From Bacillota bacterium (GTDB lineage Bacteria > Bacillota > Clostridia > Acetivibrionales > JAEZXR01), in contig JAEZXR010000002.1 in assembly GCA_023419605.1 (NCBI GenBank), positions 62,001 to 126,000 of the forward strand: a stretch of DNA of 64,000 bases, given 5' to 3'. The stretch's first letter is position 1, and every line of letters begins with the position of its first letter. Positions 1 through 7,989 of the stretch are shown here, piece after piece. Both the position numbers and the translations under genes were made by a program. The notes beneath the pieces were generated by a model. That model was not told the DNA's origin, made no database searches, and worked only from the letters and a program-made list of their open reading frames with translations.

Positions 1-182
1 ATTTTAATTTTGGGAAGAAGGTTTAACGTGACTTCCGTACCCCGATAGAACTCCTTACGGCCTTTTTGGTGACCGCAGCCCATAACCTGGCTTACAGTCA
101 AACCGTGTACATCATTCTTATTAAGAGCATCCTTGATTTCCTCCAGTTTACCAGGACGAATTACAGCTTCAATTTTTTTCAT
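1..182 (-). CDS. glnK: Nitrogen regulatory protein PII (5' part; C-terminus outside window)
   Basis: Small trimeric cytoplasmic signalling protein that senses ATP/ADP and 2-oxoglutarate and, in the GlnK subgroup, plugs the ammonium channel. The visible 60 residues begin MKKIEAVIRPGKLEEIKDAL and contain the PII block GCGHQKGRKEFYRG leading into the T-loop. Y46 is conserved, but the T-loop position that is Tyr51 (uridylylation site) in enterobacteria reads Val in RGTEV. It lies 62 bp downstream of amt on the same strand with an AGGAGAT ribosome site, so amt-glnK is a typical two-gene operon. The C-terminal half, with the rest of the nucleotide-binding site, lies outside the window. Confidence 0.93.
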   Translation of the reverse strand, partial: MKKIEAVIRPGKLEEIKDALNKNDVHGLTVSQVMGCGHQKGRKEFYRGTEVTLNLLPKIK

Positions 183-244
183 AGGATATCATCTCCTTTA
201 TTTGGTAATGCCTCTAAACCCATTATTTATAACAAACGGTTCAC

Positions 245-1582
245 TTACAGTGCAATTCCTTCCTGTGTGGAAAAGTCGGGGTATGCATCTTCCCCATGCT
301 GTGCAGTATCCAGACCTTCCTCCTCGTCTTTTTCACTTACACGCAGTGGAGTGAAGAGAGAAATTACTTTCAGAATTACGAAAGTTAATACGGCAGACAG
401 CACGATGGTGATGACTACGCTCAATGCCTGGATCCCGAAGAGAGATGCATTTCCATAGAGTAAACCATCGGCGCCGGCTTCATTTACACTCTTGGTTGCA
501 AATAAACCTGTTGCAAGAGCGCCCCATATACCCCCGATGCCATGGCACCCGAAGGCATCCAGTGAATCGTCATAACCGAACTTGGCCTTAATAACGGTGA
601 TTCCGAAGTAGCAGATCGGGCTAACCAATAAGCCGATAACAATGGCAGATAGCGGTGTAACAAAACCAGCAGCAGGTGTAATTGCAACCAGACCCACTAC
701 AGCTCCGGTTGCAGCTCCCAGCAAGGTTGGCTTTCCGTGATGCACCCACTCAACTACAACCCAGGAGAGAAGTGCGGCCGCAGCGGAGGTATTGGTTACA
801 AGGAATGCATTCACAGCCAGGCCTCCTGCGCCTAATGCACTGCCGGCATTGAAGCCGAACCAGCCGAACCAGAGGATCGCAGCACCGATCAAAACAAAAG
901 GAATATTATGCGGAATCATAGGAACTGTCTTATATCCTTTACGTTTTCCAATGACGAAAGCAGCTACAAGTCCTGCAATACCGGAACTGATGTGAACTAC
1001 AGTACCGCCTGCAAAGTCAAGAGCGCCGAGTGTTCTCAGGAAACCGCCGACACCCCATACCATGTGAGCCAGGGGATCATAAACCAGCGTAGACCAAAGC
1101 AGGGTAAATATGAGAAAAGCCGGGAATCGCATTCTTTCAGCAAAGGCACCGGTGATGAGAGCCGGAGTAATGATGGCAAACATCATTTGATACATGGCAA
1201 AGGCAGCGTGGGGAATGGTACCCGCATAGTCTGCATTGGGTGCTGCACCTACACCGTTAAAGCCCAGGAAATCAAATCCTCCGAAAATTCCGAATTTGTC
1301 AGGACCGAATGCGATGGTATAGCCTACTATAATCCATTGTAAGGAAATCAAACCGATAATAATAAAGGAATTCATCATTGTGTTCAAAACATTCTTTTTT
1401 CTGACCATACCGCCGTAGAAAAGAGCCAATCCTGGAGTCATAAAGAATACAAGAGCAGCTGCGATCATTACAAAAGTAGTATCACCCGAATCTACCGCAG
1501 GGGCGCCTTCGGCAAAAGCCATAACAGGCATGCAAAGAATAATAAACAAAGCTAAAAGCCAGGAAGTCATTTTTTTAGTCAT
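245..1582 (-). CDS. amt: Ammonium transporter (Amt/MEP/Rh family)
   Basis: Integral membrane ammonium channel of 445 residues, the usual Amt length. It has a cleavable-looking signal sequence (MTKKMTSWLLALFIILCMPVMAFAEG written as N-terminal hydrophobic stretch to about residue 25), then 11 hydrophobic segments. Family blocks are visible: the FFMTPGLALFYGGMVR segment near residue 45-60, the DFAGGTVVHISSG block near 190 and FGCHGIGGIWG near 343. The C-terminal tail is cytoplasmic and acidic. The start has GGAGG nine bases upstream. It is followed by glnK. Its leader carries a promoter, two ANTAR-type hairpins and a terminator (separate entries), so expression is probably set by antitermination. 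Confidence 0.97.
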   Translation of the reverse strand: MTKKMTSWLLALFIILCMPVMAFAEGAPAVDSGDTTFVMIAAALVFFMTPGLALFYGGMVRKKNVLNTMMNSFIIIGLISLQWIIVGYTIAFGPDKFGIFGGFDFLGFNGVGAAPNADYAGTIPHAAFAMYQMMFAIITPALITGAFAERMRFPAFLIFTLLWSTLVYDPLAHMVWGVGGFLRTLGALDFAGGTVVHISSGIAGLVAAFVIGKRKGYKTVPMIPHNIPFVLIGAAILWFGWFGFNAGSALGAGGLAVNAFLVTNTSAAAALLSWVVVEWVHHGKPTLLGAATGAVVGLVAITPAAGFVTPLSAIVIGLLVSPICYFGITVIKAKFGYDDSLDAFGCHGIGGIWGALATGLFATKSVNEAGADGLLYGNASLFGIQALSVVITIVLSAVLTFVILKVISLFTPLRVSEKDEEEGLDTAQHGEDAYPDFSTQEGIAL

Positions 1583-1707
1583 AGTTTCACTCCTCCATAT
1601 CGAATAAGGTTATAAATTGGGGTAGCAAATTAAAATAATAGGAAATTGGATGAAAACATTTGATGGAGCTCCAACATATGAATCACTTCGGCGGGATTCA
1701 AGAATGC

Positions 1708-1757
1708 AAAAAAGGCGCATTATTGCAGTTAATTAACAAACTCCAATAAGCACCTTT
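1708..1757 (-). terminator. Leader terminator of amt, overlapping ANTAR hairpin P2
   Basis: On the minus strand a 14-bp stem (AAAGGTGCTTATTG with CAATAATGCGCCTTT, one bulged base) is followed by a run of T. It lies about 20-70 nt after the predicted transcription start and more than 120 nt before the amt start codon, so it would stop transcription in the leader. Its 5' arm is shared with ANTAR hairpin P2, making the two folds mutually exclusive. Confidence 0.8.
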
Positions 1758-1781
1758 ACTTATCTACTTCATTGTTAGATA
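1746..1781 (-). promoter_or_regulatory. ANTAR target: tandem hexaloop hairpins P1 and P2 in the amt leader
   Basis: P1 (1761-1781, minus strand) is a TATCTA/TAGATA stem closed by C-G, with one bulged A, around the loop AATGAA. P2 (1746-1763) is ATAAGT/GCTTAT around the loop AAAGGT. Both loops are hexanucleotides with A at position 1 and G at position 4, the known recognition rule for ANTAR-domain antiterminators. P2 uses the 5' arm of the following terminator. The ANTAR gene itself is encoded divergently 360 bp away. Confidence 0.75.
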
Positions 1782-1783
1782 TA

Positions 1784-1812
1784 AGTATAGCAGCATTTGT
1801 GGAAAAATGCAA
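1784..1812 (-). promoter_or_regulatory. Sigma-A type promoter of amt-glnK
   Basis: Minus strand: -35 TTGCAT (1807-1812), 17-bp spacer, -10 TATACT (1784-1789). The predicted start, about 1777-1780, falls at the beginning of hairpin P1, so the mRNA opens with the ANTAR target. Confidence 0.75.
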
Positions 1813-2043
1813 TAGTTAAATTGAAATTATTCAAAAAAATATCTGTGTCTTTTTGGGATTAGCCTGTGTTGTATTGTTACGTGATATATTAAGGAAGGGG
1901 CTTTGAATCCACAATGGATTTGTGCAATTTAAATTAATTAATCCTGCAAAAAAATAGATGCTGAGAATAAATTGTTGGAAGAACGTCTTTTAAAAATTAA
2001 TAAAACCTGCTATACTTTAACTATACTATATATATATTTGCTT

Positions 2044-2098
2044 AAGACAATGAAGTCTTTTACTGGGGAAGCTCTATTCTTTAGTGGAAGACTTTTTT
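2044..2098 (+). promoter_or_regulatory. ANTAR target and overlapping terminator in the leader of the ANTAR gene
   Basis: P1 at 2044-2059 is AAGAC/GTCTT around loop AATGAA, identical to the P1 loop of the amt leader and also closed by C-G. A weaker P2 (about 2058-2072) can place ACTGGG (A1, G4) on a 4-bp stem containing U-G pairs. A terminator with a 12-bp stem (2053-2064 with 2083-2094, two G-T pairs) and a T run to 2098 overlaps both. It ends 43 nt before the ATG. The TATACT boxes at 2011 and 2022 are possible -10 elements. Confidence 0.65.
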
Positions 2099-2141
2099 AA
2101 CAGGTGTTTTTCAGGCAGTATATTCGGGAGGAGATTGACCA

Positions 2142-2726
2142 ATGGCGGGCGAAAAATATGTAATAGCAACTTCGGATAACTCTGTACAAATTGCAGTTCG
2201 AAATATATTAAATCCCCGGGGATATATATTTTTGGGAAATTGCAGTGACGGTGTTTCCCTTATACGCTTGGTAAGGAGTTACAGCCCGGATATTGTAGTG
2301 GTTGACCTCAATATGCAGCTAAGGGATTTGCGACTTGCTGTTGAAACCATTGATGATGAAATGATGTGCACCTGTATTGTACTGGGAGACAGCAAGGAAT
2401 TGGAGATGTCCAATCTGTTCGAAAAGTCAAAATCCATAGTTTACTGCCCAAAGCCATTGAGTAGAGAGCTTCTTTTGCATACTGTAGAGCTGGCTCTTGT
2501 GAATTATAGAAGGATTTCCGACTTGAACAAAAAACTGAAGGAAATGACGGAGAACCTGGAAACCAGAAAACTGGTGGACCGGGCAAAGTGGATTTTAATG
2601 CAGAGAGACGGTCTGGACGAAAGCGAGGCCTATGAAAGAATGAGAAGAAAAAGCATGGATACGAGAATGTCCATGAAGGCACTGGCGGAAGCCATTATAA
2701 CTGCGTATGAAATTGGAAGGAAGTAA
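2142..2726 (+). CDS. ANTAR-domain response regulator (transcription antiterminator)
   Basis: A 194-residue two-domain protein. Residues 1-120 form a receiver: the acidic pocket is reduced to S11-D12, D55 in VVVDLNM is the expected phosphorylation site, and the conserved Lys is in YCPKPLS. A coiled linker (about 125-140) leads to a C-terminal ANTAR three-helix domain (LVDRAKWILMQRDGLDESEAYERMR ... ALAEAIITAYE in outline). ANTAR proteins bind paired hexaloop hairpins and prevent terminator formation. Such hairpins precede both this gene and the divergent amt, so nitrogen-linked control is likely. No partner histidine kinase is encoded nearby. GGAGGAG precedes the ATG. Confidence 0.93.
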   Translation: MAGEKYVIATSDNSVQIAVRNILNPRGYIFLGNCSDGVSLIRLVRSYSPDIVVVDLNMQLRDLRLAVETIDDEMMCTCIVLGDSKELEMSNLFEKSKSIVYCPKPLSRELLLHTVELALVNYRRISDLNKKLKEMTENLETRKLVDRAKWILMQRDGLDESEAYERMRRKSMDTRMSMKALAEAIITAYEIGRK

Positions 2727-2856
2727 CAAATGGAATCTGTAATGGACAATACAGGCAGAGTAATGTACAATAGTATGTGTTTGAGAATTTGGAATGAACG
2801 GTGATGGATTCTTCATTCTTTATTTTTAATTTTTATTAATGAAAGGGTTGATAGAA

Positions 2857-3976
2857 GTGCTGGAATTGGAACAATTTAAAATTGAAATTGATGCCATGAA
2901 GGGCCAATTGGACGAAATGAGGGAGTCCCTTTGACATCCCTAGATTAAGGGATGAAATTGATGAGCTGGAGCAGAAGGCGTCAGAGCCGAGCTTCTGGAA
3001 CGACATGGAAAAGTCCCAGAAAATTCTGCAAAGGACAAAAGCTTTAAAAACCAAGCTGGAGAAGTTTGAAAGTCTGGAAAGCCAGTGGGAAGACCTACTT
3101 ACGTTGAATCAGCTGGGCCTGGAAGAAGGAGAGGAAAGTATCATACCGGAGGTGGCGGAAGGGCTGAAAAAGCTCGAGGACGACTTCCAAAAACTGAAAC
3201 TGGAAACACTTCTCACGGGAACCTATGATAAAAATAACGCGATTCTGACGCTGCACGCCGGTGCAGGAGGAACGGAGGCGCAGGACTGGGTACAAATGCT
3301 GCTCCGTATGTATACTCGTTGGGGAGAAGCGAGAGGGTTTACTGTAAAAATTCTGGATTACCTTGATGGAGAAGAAGCTGGTGTAAAAAGTGTTACGATA
3401 CAGGTGATCGGAGAGAATGCCTATGGGTACCTTAAAGCGGAAAAAGGGGTACACAGGCTTGTAAGGATTTCTCCTTTCGATTCTTCAGGAAGGCGGCACA
3501 CCTCCTTTGCATCCTCGGATGTAATGCCGGAACTGGATGACGACATTGAGGTGGAAATAAGCCCCGACGATTTGAAAACGGATACGTTCCGGGCGAGTGG
3601 AGCGGGCGGACAGCATATTAATAAGACGGAGTCCGCTGTGAGAATCACGCATATACCGACGGGAATCGTTGTAGCCTGCCAGACGGAGCGATCGCAGCAT
3701 CAGAACAGGGATACCTGTATGAAAATGCTGAAAGCGAAACTGCTGGAATTAAAGGAACGGGAACAGAAGGAGAAGATTGAGGACTTGAAGGGTGTCCAGA
3801 TGGATATCGCCTGGGGAAGCCAGATCCGATCCTATGTATTTTGCCCCTATACGCTGGTGAAGGACCATCGCACCAACTATGAAGAAGGCAATGTAAATGC
3901 AGTCATGGATGGCGAGTTGGATGGATTTATCAACTCCTATCTATCGAGTCTTATAAATAAAAAACAGGAAGCGTAA
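2857..3976 (+). CDS. prfB: Peptide chain release factor 2, with programmed +1 frameshift
   Basis: RF2 terminates translation at UGA and UAA. Codons 1-25 run from GTG 2857 (AAAGGG nine bases upstream) to CTT 2929-2931, followed by an in-frame TGA at 2932-2934. The site reads AGGGAG-TCC-CTT-TGA-C: a Shine-Dalgarno-like AGGGAG three bases before the slippery CTT and a poorly terminating UGAC. After a +1 slip translation resumes at GAC 2933 and runs to 3976, giving 372 residues. The stop-recognition SPF is at 205-207 and the catalytic GGQ at 250-252, the E. coli numbering. The upstream in-frame ATG at 2839 lacks a ribosome site. Low RF2 favours the shift, giving autoregulation. Confidence 0.96.
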
Positions 3977-3993
3977 AGGCTTCCTGTTTTTTT
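3961..3993. terminator. Bidirectional terminator between prfB and the exported-protein gene
   Basis: An 11-bp stem (AAACAGGAAGC / GCTTCCTGTTT) is flanked by A and T runs. The prfB stop codon lies in the loop region, and the minus-strand gene ends two bases beyond. Confidence 0.85.
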
Positions 3994-3994
3994 A

Positions 3995-5737
3995 TCATTT
4001 TTTCAGGGAAAAGGATTCTGCGATGGTATTAATAACGGGAAGCAGGTTCGGATCCAGTGCTTGCCCTCCAGCCAATCCGTATTCGTTCAGGTCTACAAAT
4101 AAGGTATGAGCCTTTGTTCCCTCAATCAGGTTGATGGAAAAACAAAAATGCTGACGTTGGTTCTCATCCAGATAATTGATAAGCCGTGTTACTTTGAGGG
4201 AATCGTCGGTACGGCTAAAGGTACTGGCAATCAAAGTATGCGGATAATTTTCATAGGGGAAGGAACTGGAATGGAAATACGACGCGTATTCCTTTGTTTC
4301 AGCTTCTGTGAAGTTTACAAGATCATTATACTCTAAGCCCGCCTTCAGTTCTCCTTGCTGAACTGTAATCTGCAAAGGGGAAGACATGGCGGGGTTCTTC
4401 AGCGAAAGAGTTTCCTTTGCTGAAGCAGGGTCCGTAGTTGCGGATAACTTCCAGTTGTTGGGGAATGTAAATTGGTATCCTGTTTGCGAATCCTTGTACC
4501 AATTCATGTAGGTCTGGAGCATGAGAGGCCTAACAACGGGATTAAATAATTCCATGGATTCACTGGTCCGGATAAATTCACGCATGGCTTCCGGAGCAAT
4601 AGGTGTATTCATAGATACCAATTTCAGCGTATACAATATGGAATCCTTTTGGATATAGAATTCCGTGGCGTATTGTTTATCATTGTCTTTCTCTGTTTCA
4701 TAGTCGATGTAAATGTAACTTTTGCCTGCCAGATTTTTTACACCTCCATTGACAATGTGGGCGTTCTGACCGCCTGTAAGGGCTACTGCATTAATCTTAT
4801 CCTGGATGGCGTTATATCCTTTTTCCACCTTTTCGGCCTGGATGGAAAACTCTGTAAAGGGATCGATTTTAAAGCTGTTAAACTGCAGGGAATTCATAAA
4901 ACTGTTTGTTTTATAAGGTATAAATGTACTGGGGTACTGCAATAAATAACCCATTGAAATATTTATAAGAAATTCGTAATCCGTATTCGGTTTTCCTAAA
5001 GCTGAAAATATTCCTTCATTGGCTTTTTTTGCAGCGGCAGTATCCAGTACGGTTTCCGGGGGCTGCACCTGTTTTTCCAGATTCGATATTTTCGTTGCTT
5101 TCAGAATATTAGCGATGGAAGCGATGGTTTCACCATCCAGGCTTCCTTTTTTTATCATAAAGAGGAATGTGTAGATTGCTCTGTTTTCAAAAGAAGGTAC
5201 AACGATGCTGAGATACGTTGCCTCGTTGACTGTGTGTGTATCATAGGCAACAATATTATACAGCGCTGTAGTAGATTCTACGCCGAACAGCTTTTCGGTG
5301 CTTTGCTTGAAAAGTTTGAAATTTGATTCCTTTCCGGTCTCTGTGAGGGTACCGTACAGAAACTGACTCTGGTACGTATGTTCCAATGCACTAAGATAAC
5401 TGTTTTTTATGCTGACAATCTCGTCGAAAACCATACGATCCGGTGCAGATTTATCATCCAGGTATTCTCTGACACTTTCAAATGCAGCTTCGTCAATGCG
5501 CTCACAGCTTATCGCCGCACTGAGGCCGGAGGCGGGTACGGAGAGTTTCAGCACGGGGTCCGATGAATCCGGATATTTCTCTATTTTCACAGAGCCGGGG
5601 AGGTTTACAGTATACATAAAATCAGCATTCGCATAGGAAGCAGCCTCGGCATGTACAGCTACAAAACCGGAATAGCCATAAAAAGGGCTTATTAGTATAA
5701 ATACAAATAAAATAATTGCTGCGGCTGTTTTTTTCAT
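3995..5737 (-). CDS. Secreted protein of unknown function with PsbP-like segments
   Basis: 580 residues with an N-terminal signal peptide (Lys-Lys then a hydrophobic core to about residue 25, with a VHAEA-type cleavage region) and no later membrane segment, so it is probably exported. The chain seems to contain three related domains, each opening with a residue pattern such as TVNLPGSVKIEKY, YLLQYPSTFIPY and YQFTFPNNWKL, which resemble the PsbP/DUF1795 lipid- or wall-associated fold. I do not recognise a family with a known job. GGAG lies upstream of the ATG. It stands alone, convergent with prfB. Confidence 0.75.
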   Translation of the reverse strand: MKKTAAAIILFVFILISPFYGYSGFVAVHAEAASYANADFMYTVNLPGSVKIEKYPDSSDPVLKLSVPASGLSAAISCERIDEAAFESVREYLDDKSAPDRMVFDEIVSIKNSYLSALEHTYQSQFLYGTLTETGKESNFKLFKQSTEKLFGVESTTALYNIVAYDTHTVNEATYLSIVVPSFENRAIYTFLFMIKKGSLDGETIASIANILKATKISNLEKQVQPPETVLDTAAAKKANEGIFSALGKPNTDYEFLINISMGYLLQYPSTFIPYKTNSFMNSLQFNSFKIDPFTEFSIQAEKVEKGYNAIQDKINAVALTGGQNAHIVNGGVKNLAGKSYIYIDYETEKDNDKQYATEFYIQKDSILYTLKLVSMNTPIAPEAMREFIRTSESMELFNPVVRPLMLQTYMNWYKDSQTGYQFTFPNNWKLSATTDPASAKETLSLKNPAMSSPLQITVQQGELKAGLEYNDLVNFTEAETKEYASYFHSSSFPYENYPHTLIASTFSRTDDSLKVTRLINYLDENQRQHFCFSINLIEGTKAHTLFVDLNEYGLAGGQALDPNLLPVINTIAESFSLKK

Positions 5738-6020
5738 AGCAAAATCTCCTGCGAAAAATGTAGAATATATTACCTGTTTATCATATCAAAAGTGGAAAAA
5801 TTGCTCAACATATGTAAAACACATGTAAAACAAGTGAAATATTTGTATAATAATTTTACATAGTAAAGGTCTTATATTGTTTTATAAAATATGGTATTAT
5901 GAAATACAAGTAGTAATCCTATCAGTGTACTTTTATTGTTTTGCGTTCCACGCAAATGGACCAAATGATGCTTGAATAATATTTTATTTGGAAGCATCAG
6001 GTATAAGAAGGGGGATTTAT

Positions 6021-6833
6021 ATGCAAGTTCACGAAAAGTTGAATAACCTTAAGGAAAACATAAGAAATATGGGTAATCTGGCCATTGCGTATTCCGGTGG
6101 CGTTGACAGTACATTTCTGCTTAAGGTAGCCCATGAAGTGCTGGGAGAGAAAGTTCTGGCTATCACAGCGCGTAGTTCTACATACCCTGAAAGAGAGTTT
6201 AAACAATCGGTTGACTTTGCACAACAGATCGGAGCCAACCAGATCGTGATTGTTTCTGAAGAGCTTGAAATTGACGGATTTTCAAAAAATCCCGTGAACC
6301 GGTGCTATTTCTGTAAAAAGGAATTGTTTACAAAGGTGCAGGAAGTGGCAAGGGAGCATGGTATAAGCTATATGGCAGATGGTTCCAATGTAGATGACCT
6401 CGGAGATTACAGGCCTGGCATGCAGGCTACCAGTGAACTGGAAGTGGTAAGCCCTTTAAGGGCGGCCGGCATGACAAAGGAAGATATCCGCATTCTTTCA
6501 AAGGAAATGGGGCTTCCGACATGGGATAAGCCGGCTTTTGCATGTCTGGCTTCCAGGTTTCCTTACGGACATGATATCACGAAGGAAAAGCTGGAAATGG
6601 TGGATAAGGCGGAGCAATACCTGCTGGATTTGGGTTTCAGGCAGGTGCGGGTGCGGCATCATGGCGATGTAGCCAGAATCGAAGTCCCTGCTTCTGATAG
6701 AAACAGATTTTTTGATACGGATTTGATGGACAAGGTAGGCGGGAAGTTCAAGGAGATTGGCTTTTCCTATACGGCGCTTGATCTGAAAGGATACCGGACC
6801 GGCAGTATGAATGAAGGGATTCTTGGAAAATAA
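6021..6833 (+). CDS. larE: ATP-dependent sacrificial sulfur transferase LarE
   Basis: LarE adenylates the LarB product (P2CMN) and supplies the sulfurs of the nickel-pincer nucleotide. 270 residues from ATG 6021 (GGGGG seven bases upstream; an earlier in-frame start at 5988 has none). The PP-loop SGGVDST is at 25-31. C175 in KPAFACLASR matches the sulfur-donating Cys176 of Lactiplantibacillus LarE, but C95 and C98 in NRCYFCKK are also present. Three such cysteines mark the LarE type that carries a [4Fe-4S] cluster and uses an extra sulfide rather than sacrificing its own cysteine; applying this here is inference. It starts the larE-larB-larC series. Confidence 0.93.
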   Translation: MQVHEKLNNLKENIRNMGNLAIAYSGGVDSTFLLKVAHEVLGEKVLAITARSSTYPEREFKQSVDFAQQIGANQIVIVSEELEIDGFSKNPVNRCYFCKKELFTKVQEVAREHGISYMADGSNVDDLGDYRPGMQATSELEVVSPLRAAGMTKEDIRILSKEMGLPTWDKPAFACLASRFPYGHDITKEKLEMVDKAEQYLLDLGFRQVRVRHHGDVARIEVPASDRNRFFDTDLMDKVGGKFKEIGFSYTALDLKGYRTGSMNEGILGK

Positions 6834-6854
6834 CAGAGAGGGGAGTGCGGTAGG

Positions 6855-7601
6855 GTGGATTCTGAAAGCTTAAAGCGGCTGTTGGAAAATGTTAAGAGTG
6901 GAGACGTGAAAGTGGATGACGCTTTAACCGAATTGAAAAAGCTTCCTTTTGAGGATTTGGGTTATGCCAAGGTGGATCATCATCGAAAGCTTCGAAACGG
7001 TTATCCGGAAGTGATTTATTGTCAGGGTAAAACAGTGGAGCAAATCAAAGGTATAGTTGAGCGCCTGATGGAAAAAAATAACAACATTCTGGCAACCCGT
7101 GCAGGGAAAGAGGTATACGAAGGTATCCGGGAAGTAACGGAGGATGCGGTATACTACGAAATGGCACGAATTGTAGTGGTCAAGAGAAGAGAGGTTCAGG
7201 TAACGGATAAGGTAATCGCGGTGGTTACAGCCGGCACTTCGGATATCCCGGTGGCGGAAGAGGCGGCTGTGACAGCAGAGGCGCTGGGAAACAAGGTGAA
7301 CAGGATCTATGATGTAGGTGTAGCAGGTATTCATAGACTTCTGGCAAATGCCGATGCACTGATGAAAGCCAATGTGCTTATCGTGGTTGCAGGAATGGAA
7401 GGAGCCCTGGCCAGTGTAGTGGGTGGTATGGTGGATAAACCGGTCATTGCCGTTCCCACCAGTGTAGGTTACGGAGCAAACTTTGGAGGCTTGTCAGCCC
7501 TGCTCACCATGCTTAACAGCTGTGCCAGCGGTATCGGTGTTGTAAATATCGACAACGGATTTGGTGCTGGATATTTGGCCAGTACCATCAACAGACTGTA
7601 G
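6855..7601 (+). CDS. larB: LarB, pyridinium-3,5-biscarboxylic acid mononucleotide synthase
   Basis: LarB carboxylates and hydrolyses nicotinic acid adenine dinucleotide, the first step to the nickel-pincer nucleotide of lactate racemase. 248 residues. The N-terminal third is LarB-specific (DHHRKLRNGYPEVIYCQGK). The C-terminal part is a PurE-like domain: VTAGTSDIPVAEEA near 125, GVAGIHRLL near 158 and GMEGALASVVGG near 180. GTG start with GAGAGGGGAG upstream, 21 bp after larE, so probably co-transcribed. No larA is seen nearby. Confidence 0.93.
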   Translation: MDSESLKRLLENVKSGDVKVDDALTELKKLPFEDLGYAKVDHHRKLRNGYPEVIYCQGKTVEQIKGIVERLMEKNNNILATRAGKEVYEGIREVTEDAVYYEMARIVVVKRREVQVTDKVIAVVTAGTSDIPVAEEAAVTAEALGNKVNRIYDVGVAGIHRLLANADALMKANVLIVVAGMEGALASVVGGMVDKPVIAVPTSVGYGANFGGLSALLTMLNSCASGIGVVNIDNGFGAGYLASTINRL

Positions 7602-7613
7602 TAGAAATGGTAG

Positions 7614-7710
7614 AAAAAGCGTTCCTTGTTCCCGGTTGCTGGTTTCTGGTAATGGCAACGCAGTTTGCGTTGGTTTTTGAGGGGTGAGCAAAAGGGGAGG
7701 AACGCTTTTT
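7614..7710 (+). terminator. Long-loop terminator-like hairpin after larB
   Basis: A perfect 12-bp stem, AAAAAGCGTTCC (7614-7625) with GGAACGCTTTTT (7699-7710), encloses a 73-nt loop that itself holds AACGCA/TGCGTT. It lies 13 bp after the larB stop, so larC may need read-through or its own promoter. Confidence 0.55.
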
Positions 7711-7770
7711 GTGTAAACGGGGGTCCCTCCTGATTTTGAAATGGAAAGAATGCGTTAAAGTGGTTTTTAA

Positions 7771-7874
7771 CCCTCATCCTCTAACTCCCTCTCCCCAAAT
7801 TGGTAGAGGGAGAGAATGGAAAAGACCTGAATTTCCTCTTTCCAATGTTGATAGAAGGGGCCAGGGGATGAGGG
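7771..7874. repeat. Palindromic intergenic repeat
   Basis: A 104-bp element whose ends are inverted repeats: CCCTCATCCTCTAACTCCCT at the left and the complement of AGAAGGGGCCAGGGGATGAG at the right, about 18 of 22 positions pairing. A second inner pair (TCCCTCT / AGAGGGA) sits in the left half. The C-rich arm resembles the CCCTCATCCCC palindromes dispersed in many bacterial genomes. The rest of the 388-bp larB-larC gap holds only the terminator and the larC ribosome site. Confidence 0.6.
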
Positions 7875-7989
7875 GGGAGGCTCCCAAATGCCGTTAAGTC
7901 AGTATTTTATGGAATTTTGGAGTAATTCATAGTGTAACAGGGACAATAGGAGGGTCAAATCTTAAGTAATAAGAGATGGAGGAAACTAT

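Noticed and set aside
908..1342. Open frame on the plus strand opposite amt
   Set aside because: It lies wholly within the strongly supported amt gene, has no ribosome site, and its translation shows no domain.
2857..2934. prfB first read as a gene broken by an early TGA
   Set aside because: The site is the known RF2 +1 recoding signal, and the motifs fall at the correct residues after the shift.
7709..7897. Short open frame beginning after larB
   Set aside because: It starts inside a terminator arm and runs through the palindromic repeat; the translation reflects the repeat.
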